Positions 31,253 to 44,473 of a DNA stretch of 64,000 bases are shown here, piece after piece. This stretch comes from Acipenser ruthenus (Eukaryota; Chordata; Actinopteri; Acipenseriformes; Acipenseridae), in NCBI RefSeq assembly GCF_902713425.1, contig NC_081223.1, positions 834,501 through 898,500 of the forward strand. Direction: 5' to 3'. The notes beneath the pieces are model-generated. The model was not told the origin of the DNA, did no database searches, and was given only the letters and a program-made list of their open reading frames with translations. Numbering within the stretch: position 1 is the first letter of the stretch; each line of letters opens with the position of its first letter. Position numbers and translations under genes: made by a program.

Positions 31253-34200
31253 ATGATGCCGTGTTGTCTTAGATTTGGGTAATTGTTGATCTTTTCTCTA
31301 CTTTAGAAATGTTCATTTTATTGTGTGTTTCTCACTAGCGTCTTTTTTTTCAATGCAGAATAACATTGCTGTTAGCAGTGTTAGTCACTGAAGTTTGGAC
31401 GCAGAACCCCCCTCTAGGTACGATAACGGTCGCTTCAGCAGAGCTGTCCTTTCAGTTTCCTGTTTATTTGCCGGTTGTGTGTTTTCAAGTATCGTTTTCT
31501 TCTGCAGGCTCGGTGAGGACAGAATGTCAAGGGAGTGTTATGATGATGATGTTGGATAAGTCGTTTGTTGGAAAGTATTTTCGCATCAATGTGATTGGTG
31601 AGTGATCATTTTTCTTGAATGGAAAGCTTTTGATGTGCAAAGCCTGTTGACTCATAATGTAATAATTTGAATTAAGTACAGAGCACTCCTGCGCTGTATG
31701 GCATCAACCAGGCTTTGTTTTTTTTTTTTTTTCAAATGCAGGATGTGAAACTCTTGCGTTAGCTTCAAAAGCATGTTGCTGATCACACTAAATAGACCTG
31801 TGCTGCTACAACCTTACTCAGATTTGTTGACTGCAAGTGCACAGAAATAGAAATCATTTACTTTAAACCTAATGTTCTGAACGAGCGTATAATTCTACTA
31901 ATATAGTTTTAAAAATTCCAATAAGTAGATGGGACAGGGCGGTGGGGGTGTTCACTTTGTTATATCTCTACCTTGCTTGATCACGTGTACGGTTTCTTAA
32001 AAGGCCATCTGAATTTCTTTCTACAGACAATAAGGGGATGCTTGTGTCCCTCTCTCCAAGACTGGCTGCACAGTGTGGATATAGCTTAACTGTTGACTTC
32101 TTGGGAAATGCCAAGTTCCTTGCTTCTGTGCTGAGCTGCTTTGCTCAGAACACAGTGAGTCATCATTTTATTTCTTGTAAACTTTTCTAATGGTGACATG
32201 CTGGGACTAACTTTAGCCTTTGTTTCCAGAATGATGAGACCTACAAGCTGACAGTACAAATCAGTGTCTTCTCAAACAGTGCTATGACTTCAGCTTCCTC
32301 CTATGTTCAGAGCATGACATGCCGCTATTCTCCATGGGCAGAGAGGGAGATTCTGTGTGAAAGAAACTACATGGAGGTAAGGGCTGTCGGGATGTGATAA
32401 TGCTGTTCAGTATAACTTGTTGGGTTGTGTGGGTATTTTAATTGTCACTGCAGAAGTGCTTCACTCATGACTAATGTGAATTCTCTTTAGGTTTCTGTGA
32501 GAAGAGGTGTGCCACTTATTCAGCCAAACTTTGTTCAAGATGATCCTGATTGGTCCCTTGCGTACCCAGAGGTAGAATCATGTGACTTTGCATTTGCTTC
32601 ATTCACGTCCCCTTGGTCTTGCTTATTGAAGTCTACTCTACTGTCTCGTCTAGAGGAAGCAAAATCTAACGGCCCCCTTAACTTTAACCTGTCTCCCAAT
32701 TGGGTGGCCATATATGAATTGTGTGACATTTAAGGCATTGGCTTTGCATACATGTATTCTGTGATTGCTTTGATAGAAATTGATTGTGGAGAAATTAACC
32801 CTTTCTTGTTGGTGTAAGCCTTATTTCAACCACTGAGGTAGTGGCTTCATATGTGCAGGGCTATAAATCCTTCATGATAAATGTATCCTGATTTACTTTT
32901 TTGAGGACTGCTGCATAGGAGCAATTTAGCTGTCCTAAAGTTTGGTACACTGATGTATTAAGGTCCAGTACAAATGAATGGCTGTAAACTCTGCCTGTAT
33001 CGGATCCAGACAACATGCTTTCACATAGGCTTTCGTACGAAGTTGTATTTGAGGATTTTCTGTTCCCTTAGATGCCTGCTGAACCTAGAACGGTTTCAGT
33101 GATGTGTCATTAAACTTTCAACTTTCAGTTTTAGTTCCTGTTTATTAAACATGACATCTGTTATGACAAATTATTTTAGACTGGAGATGCTTTGTGTTCA
33201 AACTCCCTAATCTAATGAGATTTTCTTCTGCTAGGCAACTGCTGCTGACAACAGCATCTGGAAAATTGTGTTCCATCTCCCAGCAAATAGAAAGACAACC
33301 ATGACTGTTGCTCAGGGCATGACAAATGGCTATGGCATAAACACTACACCAACTCGAATTCTGGTTAGAGCTGCATACAACTCCACAGAAAGCCAGCCTC
33401 AGGTGGTAAGTAGTCTAGGCTTCATTGTTATCTAGTACAGTATATCCAGACTATGAAGGGAGATTTAGTCTTGCTTTTATTTTAGTAAAAGTTCCCCCTC
33501 CCCTCCAACAGATCCAAACTGTACCAATGGCTGTGCTAAGATCAACCACCTTTTATAAGCAAAGATGGATGGTCATGATGGTGGACACTGCAGTTACATG
33601 TCCTACTGGTGAGTAAGCTTATGGAGGGCAACAGTGCTCAAGAACTGTTCTAGGTTTATGTATGAATTTTCTATATCAAGTCTGTGGTGTTCCTTTCTGT
33701 CAGATGGAACAGCCTTCACAGAACAGATGATTACATGGAATGTTCCCCGTGTTCTACCTCCTCTTGTTCCGACACCACAAATTACTACCCTTGATGTTCA
33801 AATGGGAGTTGATGGCCGCAAGCTTGACCCTGCAACGATTCATAATAGAGATTATAAACTGGATGTCGGTCCCCAGCTAATCACTGTAAAAATTCCTGTG
33901 GGAGCTGATGGTGGATATTACAAGGTATGTAGAAGTTCAGCTTCTTCTAAATCCTTCTCATTTTAAAGCTTTCCTCCTAAGATGCTTCTGTGCTTTCAGA
34001 GCCATGTATTGGACAACACCTATGTGATCTCTTACTCTATTGAACCAATGCTGGAGCATACCTGGCAAGATGGGCCTGAGAAGACCAAGTACACAGTACT
34101 TCATCCAATAACCACTCCTTTCATGCCTCGGCCACCAGTTGTCACAAACAGTATGTAGAACTTGTCCACATGCAGTAAATCAAAGGGATTTGTTGCAGTG

Positions 34201-37200
34201 CTCCACTTCATATCCTTCATTTTAACTGCATGCTTTAATTTCAGACACTGTTCCTAAAGCCAGAGTGTTCAATGTGACCCTGGGGACATTCCTGCCTGAT
34301 GTGGAGCTGGTCAAAATTATAGTTGGACCAGAGACGTTAACTGTGCCAGAAGCCAACCTAAAAGGTTATAATGTCCAAGAGCATGTCTTTCCCAATGGAT
34401 CCAAGACCTACACTCTCCAGGTGCCATTTGAGGACCCCAATGTGAAGCAAAAGGTAACATCCCACCTGTTCAACCACCCAATTGCCCTTTGAAAACGCTT
34501 GCTTCCTGTGGACGTGTTGCTTGCTGTCTGACTTTGGGTTTAATCCTACAAACCCTTGCTCTTCTTTCAGGTAACTCCTCCAGACACCAGAACCTACATT
34601 CTGCCCCTGACCTACTTGCTGAATATAGTGCCAGAGAATACACCCTTTACTCATCCTGCTGTAGTCGAAGCTGTTCTCAAAGACATCAGTAAGTGCCTGA
34701 CTATTTTTTGGTCTACAACTACCTTTTTCTAACCAATCCAGTCCATTGCCCTGACAACTGCTCTTCCTCTTGCAGTTCCACCTACAGTAACTGGCTACTG
34801 TGATGGTGCTGCATTCTATACCATGGTAACATATGGCAACATGGGTCGCAACTGGATTCCTTTTGTGGGCTCAAGAGAACTTGGTGGAAGTCTGCTTGCC
34901 CTGTACAAGTATAATGCCAACTCTACCAATTTCTGGATGACTGTGCCATACAATTCAGTTGATGCCACATATGAAGTAAGTGATGGAACTTTAAAATGCG
35001 TTTTAGCTGTTTTGGGTTCAACACATTACTGACCTGATGTATTGTCTCTGTAGGTGATCAGTTCTTCAGGCATCAGAAGCAGACTTGACTTGACCTTGAA
35101 GGATATTGGGACCATGGTTGTGGTGGCTGACTTCTCCCTGTCCTGCAGTTTCCCTACAAAGATGATTGGTAACTCTCCTGCAAACAAAGCATTCTTTAGA
35201 ATAGCTGCTTTTGAGATTGGCCAAAGGTTGCATGAAGTGGTATTGAAGCTATAATCTGTTTCCTTAACCTGGCTCCAAATGCTGTGTTTCAGATTGCTTC
35301 ACCAATGGAACTATGGCAGCTCTTGCTGTGAAAGTGGAATCTGTCCCCAGCTTGTCTCCAAGTCAACTAACTCTAAGGGATCCAAGTTGCCGGCCTCTTC
35401 AGTCTGATGCTATCAATGCAGTTTTCTACTTTAATGTCAACTCCTGTGGCACAACTAGAAGGGTTAGTATTGACCACATTTTAAAACTATATTTTGAGGA
35501 GTTTCAACATATTGACAAGGTGGCCCCAACACCCCTGGATCAATCTACGGAGCTATGGTGACCTGTGTTTCTATCCGCTGAATTACTTTCATGTCTTGTG
35601 GACATCTGAAGGATGCCACTTTTGTATTGAACTGCTTGTCCCGTTGACAAAGGTGTTGTGACACATGACATGACTCTTGGTTATGGCATTGCATGTGCTG
35701 CCAAGAGACCTTTTGGGTCAATTGCAGTGAACTGGAAGGAGCGTACTTGCTGGGGATGATCCCGTGGTGAGGCCGGGACTAAACTAATAAATGAGTTGAT
35801 ATCAATTGCAGCTCAAGAGTCACCAGCTGTGTATTCAAAAGTATTTGCAACAAATCCAAAATAACTGCTGTTGCCCTCCTAGAGGTTACTAAAACAATAC
35901 CATATTAGTCTAGCAGTTTCTGTAGACAGGCTTGTGGTATCATATTAACTGTAACAATCATGAGGTCCCAAAAAAGTGTTCAATTATGAAATTGCAATAT
36001 TCATTACCAATGTTTTTTTTTTTTTTATTTATTTAAATTGTGAAATTTGGTACTACGTTAGTACACAGCTGGGGATGATCCAGAGTACCATATTAGCTAG
36101 TCTGCAACTTGGTATGCAGCTCCAAACTAAATCTACAAGTTCATTGCAACCTGGGTCTTTGATTTCTCTTCCAGTTTGACAACAACCTCCTGACTTATGA
36201 GAATGAAGTGCTGTTCACATCTTACAGGTAAGGATTGCAATCAAATTGAGTATCCTTGTGGTTGAGGCTGAAACTCTGCTAACCCCATCTCCTCTTTCCA
36301 GGTTGAGAGTTGCCTGTCACTATCTGGTCAATGACACCAAGGTAGTGCAGTTCTTGTACCAGAATAATCCTGCACCTGTAGTCCAGCCTGGCTTGGGGGA
36401 CCTTGTGGTCATCATGCGGCTTGCATTTGGTAGGACTTGGCAATTGAAATAATATAGATGCTCTAGTAGCATGTTTCCACCTATAAAATTCTCCCTTGAA
36501 TCTCTGCAGATTCAACCTACAATGACTTCTATGGAGTTCAGGATTACCCTGTTGTGAAGTACTTGCGAAGACCCTTGTATTTTGAGGTAGAACTCCTGTA
36601 CAGCAGGGATCCACAGGCTGAATTGTTTTTGGAGAACTGCTGGGCAACCTATTCTGCTGACAGGAATAGCTCTCCAAAGTGGGATGTTGTTGTGGACAGG
36701 TAAGATGCTGGAATATGATATTGCTGCTACAAAACCTAGGAATTGGAGTTGTGGCTGATGTGCTCCTGACCTACTTTCTCTTTCTAGCTGTGAGAACTCT
36801 GCAGATGAGTACTTGACCATCTTTCACCCAGTCTCCAGCAATGCAAGAGTGCTGTTCCCTTCCCATCTGAAAAGGTTTGAAGTGAAAATGTTTTCCTTCA
36901 CAAGCGGCCAGGATGCACTGAAAGGACAGGTAAAGTGGAGTGTTGGTTTGGGGCATCTTGTACCACAATGTGTGGTTTGGATTGCTTTGCAAGCAGCAAA
37001 TGGTTACTGTACTCAAATCTTTAGTGAGTTGGAATGAAAACATATAACTGCACATTTGCAAGAAACACTTACTATGATGCAATATATGTTTTTCAATTCA
37101 GTAATCCTCATTGGATGATGGTCCTGCCTGATCTATTGATGCTTGTTTTTCTTGACAAGGTGTACTGTCTTTCAGATTTACTTCCACTGCAGTGTTGTGA

Positions 37201-37672
37201 TATGTGATTCAAACCGGCCATCAGACAGCCTCTGTAGCAGACGGTGCATTCCAGGAAAACAGAGGCTTGGTAAGAGCTCTGTCTGTTGGGGGGAGGGGGG
37301 ACATTTTGCATGCATTTTTGTCCCTTTGTTTTGATGGACTCCTCCTAATTCCTCCTGTAGGTCGCAGTGCTGAAGGGATGGATGGTGGTGCAGTAAAGGC
37401 ATTTGTGTCTTCTGGCCCAATTGAGCTGAAGAGAGATGGATCCCTTCACTTTATGCCTAGAAGCGGTAATATGCATGATGTGAACACAATTACAGTTCAA
37501 GTAAAATATATAACTATCTCTTTATATTCCATTCCACTAACTATTTCTTTCTTCTCTTGCAGCCCAATTCAATGCGTGGTCCGTTCTGGGAGCTGCAATG
37601 GGTGTGTGTTCAGTGGTTGTCATTGTAGCTGGAGTTGTATATATTTGGAAAATGCCCAAAAGTGTGTGTTGA
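31253..37672 (+). CDS. zpax: ZPAX-like egg-envelope protein, copy 1, 22 coding exons
   Basis: Encodes a 934-residue secreted or membrane-anchored ZP-domain protein, expected in the oocyte envelope. Exons: 31253-31278, 31359-31417, 31508-31597, 32027-32154, 32230-32376, 32491-32571, 33235-33405, 33512-33608, 33704-33924, 34000-34150, 34245-34453, 34571-34688, 34776-34975, 35054-35168, 35293-35462, 36175-36227, 36302-36429, 36510-36699, 36788-36929, 37176-37269, 37361-37465, 37563-37672. All introns are GT-AG and every phase fits. Signal peptide MMPCCLRFGITLLLAVLVTE. The N-terminal half has REILCERNYMEV, which I remember from fish ZPAX proteins. The ZP module runs from about residue 605 (DPSC, RVACHY, ENCWATYS, IYFHCSVVICD). 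A membrane helix (GAAMGVCSVVVIVAGVVYIW) lies near residues 907-926. An intact twin lies inverted at 59,905-64,000. ZPAX is favoured over other ZP families by length and the N-terminal motif. Confidence 0.85.
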
Positions 37673-37674
37673 TA

Positions 37675-37680
37675 AATAAA
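37675..37680 (+). terminator. Polyadenylation signal of ZPAX copy 1
   Basis: AATAAA begins three bases after the TGA stop, giving a very short 3' UTR, as in other fish egg-envelope genes. Confidence 0.75.
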
Positions 37681-39012
37681 AATCTTGCTTGTAAAGGCTG
37701 TTTGGATTGTGTGGGTTTTTTTTTGTTTTTTTTGGTTTGGGTGCTTGACTAATTCTACACCGATTATATATTGGTGTGTGTCAGAATGGCCATGTTAATG
37801 TTAATGGGATTCTCTCCTCTTACTGCTTTGCTTGTTTCCTGATCAGGCCATTCTCAATATGGTGTGTTATTCAAGGACCCTTCATTAATTCATTGTGAAG
37901 CCGGGGCAAAGACTTTCCTCCTCCATTGAGCTGTAACCCTATTTTTATATTCCTTCTTGCTTTGACATGCTACTTTCAGTATGCAAAGTTTAGGGTGAAA
38001 TTATCAACACTCTATAATATATAATACCATGTTATAGCATCACAAAGTGTGTAGATTTATATGGGCTGTCTTTTTTTCTGTTATGAATGCAAGTTTTTAT
38101 TTTGTTCACTGCGGTTTATACGTCTTTTACTGGAAGTGGTCCCTCGTGAGAGCTCCAAGTAAAGTATTAGTTTAGCTTTTCAGTTTTTAATACTGTGTGT
38201 ACACAAGAGTCTTACTTTACTGAGGAACTAGTTAAACAAACCACTGCTTGGCAACATGTTCTCTTTTGTTTTGACTGGTTTATATAGTCTGTTACTGGAT
38301 AAACTCGTTTTACAAAACACGTTCCGTAACAAACCGGTACACCCGATGCGGGGAATCTTTAGATCTGCACACCAGACCGAACCAGAAGTTCCATTCTTTG
38401 AGCTGTTTGGTAAAACAGAAGGACTAGATATATATCTATATAGAGAGAAAGAGAGCGTGGTGTTATTGGAACTGAATTCACTACAGCCGCTGGCAACCCC
38501 TTGTGTAATGTGTTTATATTATATAAAGGACGCTGAGTTTGATGCAAGACTCTCGTGCAGGCACATTCATATTATTAAACCTGCTCGCCGACTCTCCGGC
38601 ACTGTCACTCTGAGTGCTCTTTGAAACACACTGGGTTTGTATTTCTATACATGTTGGGTTAATCAGTGATGACTATCGGCGGCCCGTCTGTAGTAGTACT
38701 ACCGGAGATTTTAATTGAAGATTTTAAGTGAACTGCATTCTGCTAAACAAAACATCACAACAGCAGCAGCAGCTCCATCTACTGGACAAAACCCAGACAT
38801 GCATAAAACCTAAACAAGAAACTATTAGTGAGTCCTGAAAAAGAAAATATTATACAAAACATCTTAAAATCAAATGTTTATTTCTTAATCTAACCATTAG
38901 CTACTGTGGAACTACTTCTCTCAGTGGAAGATGACACAAATACAAAACATTAAAATAAGGTTTAAAGTCTTCTTTATCTACCAACAACACACTCCTAGAC
39001 CAGTTTAATAAT
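37681..39012. other. ZPAX 3' flank, arm sequence
   Basis: No gene recognised. Matches the right-arm region 58,548-59,880 in inverse orientation, so it was part of the duplicated segment. Short open frames here are not conserved as proteins between the arms. Confidence 0.6.
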
Positions 39013-39169
39013 AGCAATAATACACTCCAGGGTCTGTGTGTTATCATGAGATATATCACCACTTCCTGGGCGGTTGAAGAACTCTACTTCGTCTAGTGCC
39101 TCCCAACGCACCCAAGGCGTGGTGATATTACCTCATGATAACACACACACCCTGTCGTGTATTACTGCT
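39013..39169. mobile_element. MITE-like foldback element, left-arm copy
   Basis: The ends are inverted copies of about 50 bases (GTGTGTTATCATGAG at 39,036-39,050, its partner around 39,133-39,148), enclosing about 60 bases. There is no coding capacity. Short length with long TIRs suggests a MITE. The family is unknown. Confidence 0.65.
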
Positions 39170-40253
39170 TCATTAATGTAGTCATTAGGTTTATATGTCA
39201 CATTACTTTGTTGTCACTGTATTGATTTAGATATTCAGGTTGGAGCCCTCGGCAGCCAGCGGAAATCCAGCGTTTCTCCGACAACCACTGATAACCCCTC
39301 CCGTGATGATTGGCGCTGCCATGACAACCCATGACATCACCTGCACAAGTTACAACACGGCGAGTCATTTTTTGTAGCACAGTATTAACGTGTTATTGTT
39401 TTCACAAAATAACATCAATAAGATTATCAGATCACCTGCTAGTGTGTACTAAACAAAACCTCAAATATCAGTGAATTGATACAGAGACAAGCCGTGACAC
39501 CAGCAAGGGGTTACAATGAAATTAATAAATAAATTACGACATGAAACAAAAATACATGTGGGTGTATTTTAATCAAAAATCCATGCATCCATAATTCTGA
39601 TTATTTATCTAAATAATCTCACAGCTAATTCTTTACAAATGATCAATTTCTATATTTCTCGGGGTGCTAATGTGGTGTTATAGTTTAACATATTAATGGA
39701 TTTTAGAAATCATCTATGCTAGTCTGCTCCTCAAACAGTTTTAAATATAATTTAGATTTAAATGGCAGGTAGTATATAAATCAATTTCTAAAACAGGTCG
39801 CATTTTGTAATTTAAATAGGCCTACGTATGAGCTACCAAAACGTATTTTTGTTTCATGTCGTTATTAATGTATTTATTTATTTATTTGGTTAAACTGTAA
39901 ACCAGCCTTACATTTTAACTTCTTGAAGTTACCACAGCGTGTCTATGTATGAATTACTGACGAGTAATATTTGTGATTTGATTACTCTAGCAGATGAACT
40001 GATAATGTACGGATGTTATTTTGTGAAAACAATACAATATTAAAAAAAACAATTACCACAACATTTAATAAATAAATAAATTATACAACAAACTGTAGCA
40101 CATTTGTTTAGTCTTAATATCATAACAAATAGACTTCTTATAAATACGCACTTCCTTTTATTTGTTGGAAAACGGTCTGTAACTGAAGTAAAGTATTTTT
40201 TTAATACAGTGCTATTTGAGTATTTAAAATATGGTTTTCTTCAAAATTAAAAT
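39170..40253. other. AT-rich arm sequence
   Basis: No gene. Mirrored at about 57,310-58,390. Confidence 0.6.
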
Positions 40254-40608
40254 GCCAGCAACGGTGTGTTAATTTAACGAAGCGCCTAACGCCGCTCGGA
40301 ACGTTCGCATTTTTAAATCCTAACGGTCTCTGCTCAGCTGAGTGGAATGTTCACGAGCCGGTTGCCTAGCAGCGTCTCCCCCTCCTTCTCTGCCCCGCCC
40401 TCTCGCCCTCTCTCGTTGCTCCAGCTAGGAGTTCAAATTTAGCTTCGTTATATTAGCGCAATTCTTTACTAACTTTTACAAATTAGCTGCTTAGTGGCTT
40501 TTTGTGTTTTTAAGATGGTTCAGGTGCAGTCCGGGCAGACTGACTGGAGCATCATTACAGTATACCGCACTGCGCTCGGCTTTGTTTGGCGGCTGATACA
40601 CAAAATAA
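40254..40608 (-). repeat. Block P, copy 2
   Basis: Inverted relative to copy 1. GC box and GGTTGCCTAGCAGC (40,360-40,373) are intact. It belongs to the ZPAX arm. Confidence 0.75.
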
Positions 40609-40834
40609 TGAACGACTTTTTAATGCTAAATATGTATTTGGTATTCTAAGTATTATCTACAATTAATAATCCAGCTATATTCATATTCAGAATATAATAC
40701 AGTATTAAGACAGGGTCCAGTATTAGAAATAAATAAACACGCTTTAAGAGAAACAGCAGTGATGTTTATTGACCATTCCCATACATTCTCTATATGTTTC
40801 TACATTGTGGTTGCACAAGGGCAAGGGACTCAGT

Positions 40835-42190
40835 GATGTTAAAAAAAAAAAATAGAGCCCACAATTAACCAATATAGAAAGGAAGGGGGAGAAATGTATT
40901 GCCTGTGTGCAGTACCTTACACTTTTCTTTTATAAATGCCATTTGCCATGTGTCTGCCCAGTTCTGAATGCTGTCTAGATCATTTTGAATGACCTTTGCT
41001 GCCGCAACAGTGTTTGCCACTCCTCCTATTTGGAACTACAAACACAAGTCAAAAAGGAAGTTAGAAAGGCCAAGAGAGATAGATATAAATGAACATTGCT
41101 AAGGGGGCTCAAACCAATTCCAAAATGTTTTTTCCAATATTATAACAGCAAGAGAACATTCAAAGAGGAGGTTAAATGTCTAAGAGACACAAATGGCAAA
41201 ATCATAGATGAAGAAAAAAAAAATAGCAAATATATGAAATGATTACTTTTAACAAGTTTTTACAAAGGAGGACACGGACAACATACCCCACATGTCGACC
41301 TGTTCCTTTCCAGTCTTAAATAACTTTAGCATAACAGAGGCAGAAGTGTTAAAGGGACTAGGAGCTCTTAAAATAAACAAATCCCCTGGGCCGGATGAGA
41401 TCCTCCCAATAGTACTCAAAGAAATGAAAGAAGTTATTTACAAACCGCTAACCAAGATCATGCAACAGTCTCTTGACACAGGGGTTGTACTGGCAGACTG
41501 GAAAATTACAAACGTAATACCAATCCACAAAAAGGGAGAGAAAACTGAACCAGGTAACTACAGACCAATAAGCCTGACTTCTATTATATGTAAACTTATG
41601 GAAACTATAATAAGATCCAAAATGGAAAATTACCTATATGGTAACAGTATGCTGGGAGACAGTCAGCATGGTTTTAGAAAAGGGAGATCATGTCTAACTA
41701 ACCTGCTAGATTTTTTTGAGGATGCAACATCAACAATGGATAATTGTAAAGCATATGACATGGTTTATTTAGATTTCCAGAAAGATTTTGACAAAGTCCA
41801 GCATAAAAGATTAATTCTCAAACTGAACGCAGCAGGGATTCAAGGAAATGCATGCACATGGATTAGAGAGTGGTTAACATGTAGAAAACGGATTAGAGGA
41901 GAAAACTCAAAATGGAGCGAGGTAACCAGTGGTGTACCACAGGGATCAGTATTAGGTCCTCTGCTATTCCTAATCTACATTAATGACTTAGATTCTGGTA
42001 TAGTAAGCAAACTTGTTATTTACAAACAACACAAAAATAGGAGAAGTGGCAAACAGTGTTGCAGCAGCAAAGGTCATTCAAAATGATCTAGAGAGCATTC
42101 AGAACTGGGCAGACACATGGCAAATGACATTTAATAGAGAAAAATGTAAGACACTGCACACAGGCAATAAAAATGTACATTATAAATATC
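40835..42190 (+). mobile_element. CR1-type LINE, rearranged
   Basis: The segment 41,035-42,190 (plus) encodes the reverse-transcriptase domain: [71 protein letters not shown] and [20 protein letters not shown]. The catalytic YADD box that should follow is disrupted. The segment 40,860-41,030 is read on the minus strand and encodes a later part of the same protein ([20 protein letters not shown]). The head-to-head arrangement resembles a 5' inversion made during insertion (twin priming). The 3' part of the element is missing at 42,190. The first ~250 bases of the plus-strand part are also in the right ZPAX arm. Confidence 0.85.
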
Positions 42191-42475
42191 ATAATATGAC
42201 ACTTATTGAAACACAAGTGCAGCACTTAGAACACATATACAAATAGAACTAATCCACTCTTCTATTAAACTGTGATCTTAGTGTTTGATTGAATCACTCT
42301 CTGTGTTTGTATAGCCTGGAAACAGGCATCAGTGCCCTGCCATGCTGCACACACTGCCATCATTCACACTGACCACAAGAGGGAACCAGTCCACCACTGC
42401 TGTCTAGATTTCCATTACATGAGAGTAGATGTTAAAACTTCATGCTGATTTGAACTCGGCTCTAGCCAAGATAAG
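42191..42475 (-). repeat. Ig-locus repeat, first part, inverted
   Basis: Matches the reverse complement of about 11,150-11,350, including the CCACAAGAGGGAACCAG core. Interrupted from about 42,420-42,475 by the following retroelement fragment. Confidence 0.75.
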
Positions 42476-43085
42476 CACCAACTAAGACATAGCTTTACAG
42501 TAAACTAATGTGATCCATATGTGTCTCCATCCATTTGCGTTTCTTTCCATATGATGATGTAGATATCCTTCTGTGTGGTGTTAATGGCTGAAGTGTAATG
42601 CTGGCTCCAGGGATCAGCTTATTTTGCCTCCCTAGCGCATCAGCACACACAATGGCTGCGATGCTGGCTCCGGGGATCAACCACAGTGCGGCCTCCCCAG
42701 CGCATCAGCATGACAACCGTCTGGATTGAGCTAAGTAGGGTACATCTCTGGGGTCTTCAAGTGGGAACCTTCCATCCTCAGTGTTTCGTCGACTAGCCCA
42801 CAACACCTCAAGAGGGCTCGACGGTGATTCTGGCGTCCCAGCATCACCCCCCTCTGTCCCCCACTCAACTCAGCCCAGCTTACTTACCTGTACATCAGCT
42901 TTTCTTTCTATTGTGTTTGAGATCCCCAGCCAGAATCTTTCCGTCTCAACCACAGCCAGTTGCTGCCCCTCTCTGCTGCTTCAGATAAGTTCTTCACTGT
43001 GCGACGCAACTCTTCGCCACTGAATTCGACGTCTCTGAGAAACCGGGTTGTAGAGTGTGCCACAAATCTTCGACAACCCACCTCT
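42476..43085 (-). mobile_element. Non-LTR retroelement 3' fragment
   Basis: The minus strand first encodes EVGCRRFVAHSTTRFLRDV, then ELRRTVKNLSEAAERGSNWL and WLRRKDSGWG before a stop. This is an ending I remember from reverse-transcriptase proteins of fish. A 3' UTR follows with two direct repeats of CTGATGCGCT(G/A)GGGAGGC and GATCCC(C/T)GGAGCCAGCAT. It is 5'-truncated and inserted in the Ig-locus repeat. The clade is uncertain. Confidence 0.55.
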
Positions 43086-43200
43086 ACAGTAATAAGACAA
43101 TGGACATAGTCAGCAGTTACCTCCCCAGTCAGCCCAGTTCTCCCATTGTTAACACAAAGCTCCTCACATCCAGTCATCTAAACACTACAGTGTGTACAGG
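43086..43200 (-). repeat. Ig-locus repeat, second part, inverted
   Basis: Matches the reverse complement of about 11,030-11,140. Together with 42,191-42,475 it makes one unit split by the retroelement fragment. Confidence 0.75.
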
Positions 43201-43367
43201 GTGTATGTATTTCAAATGAAAAACGAACTTGCTTCATGGCTGCTGCTACAGCACTCGAGCACGTAGTGCCTAGCGTGAGCGGACATAGCAGATAACAAGA
43301 TCTACAAAATATCACATGCCAAGAAAAAAATATGATAATAATGTTCGTTTTAATAACACTATTTTAC

Positions 43368-43443
43368 TTCAGATGGAATTCGAAGCCGCGATCCTTGATT
43401 TAGGAGGCCAGTGCCTAATTCATTAGGCCACTAGGGGTGCCAG
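43368..43443 (-). pseudogene. tRNA-Arg (CCT) pseudogene
   Basis: AGTGGCCTAATGAATTAGGC and GGCCTCCTAA give the D arm and anticodon CCT. The 3' half of the anticodon stem, the T stem and the acceptor do not pair. Confidence 0.65.
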
Positions 43444-44194
43444 GGTTTGCATTTTTGGTAGCACTAAAGAAAGTGGGAACAATAGTATTGTGGTTTACTA
43501 CATAATATCCCACCCATCGTTGGTGTTCAAACAAAGCAGAGTGTTACATTGGGAAAGGGCCGTACCTGTCAGTAAGTATTTTAAATTCATTTGGGAAGGT
43601 TTAAGATTGTGAAGAAGTTTAAATATGCTGCGTATTTGCGCATTGGGAACTTTGCATAATGACGTTTTTATTAATGCCACTTTCTTACGGACAGTAGTCA
43701 GGGTGATGATACAAGACCAGAGCCAATAAACCTGTTATTTGCTTGTCCTTTCACTACCATATTCTATTGTGCTTGTTCAGAATACGCGTGAATCCTGAAA
43801 ACATCTTGTTAATATTTAAACAAAGCCAGCAGTCACTTTATTGATCACCCTGTGGATTAACCTATATTGGAATACAAATGATTGTGTTAAAGATGTTAAT
43901 AGACTTTCAATGTACACGTTTTAGAGCTAAGTGTTTGTTGAGGCAGTTCAAGCGCTGCACTTTCAGGCAGCCAGTTCCAGTGTTTGTCTTTTGGACTTAC
44001 CCTGGAAGGAATACAAAAAAAAAAAAAAAAACATTTGTTGAGAACCGCATTTGGGAGAAAACTTAACAGTTTCGAAACACATTTGTAAAGGCATCGGATT
44101 CTATTATGGTGTTGTCGAGCTGTTGAACGTTTCTCATTACAGGTTTACTGGATTGCCAAAAAGAATGCTATCTCGAAACATTAGTCTTGTCAAG

Positions 44195-44267
44195 CAAGAA
44201 ATAGCTCAGTTGGGAGAGCGTTAGCCTGAAGATCTAAAGGTCCCTGGTTCGATCCCGGGTTTCGGCA
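44195..44267 (+). pseudogene. tRNA-Phe (GAA) with broken acceptor
   Basis: The anticodon and T arm are intact. The 5' end reads GCAAGAAATAGC instead of GCCGAAATAGC and the anticodon stem has one mismatch, so the acceptor stem fails. Confidence 0.75.
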
Positions 44268-44399
44268 AACAACACGATATTTGTTTTGTATTATTTTGAA
44301 CTACAAAAAAAGAGCACATTTATCCTTCAGCGTAATTGGATGAAATAACAGCGTATCAGAGTGCCATTTTCTAATGTGATTAAGAAATGCAAAAAGCAT

Positions 44400-44406
44400 C
44401 GTCCCT

Positions 44407-44443
<37 letters not shown>

Positions 44444-44473
44444 AAACGCGCTAACCGATTGCGCCACAGAGAC
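44400..44473 (-). tRNA. tRNA-Asn (GTT)
   Basis: 74 bases, acceptor paired. One anticodon-stem change (GTTTGGCTGTTAACC) gives a U-A/U-G type pair or mismatch but the loop is intact. Confidence 0.9.

Larger units (their letters stand above)
33512..41286 (+). repeat. Left arm of the ZPAX inverted duplication
   Basis: Matches the reverse complement of 56,250-64,000. Exon positions in the two arms sum to about 97,540-97,580 throughout. The true outer end lies beyond the window because the right arm runs off its edge. Confidence 0.93.

Noticed and set aside
38256-38624. 122-codon frame in the ZPAX 3' flank
   Set aside because: The mirror region at 59,110-59,381 does not keep the same frame, so it is not conserved as a protein.
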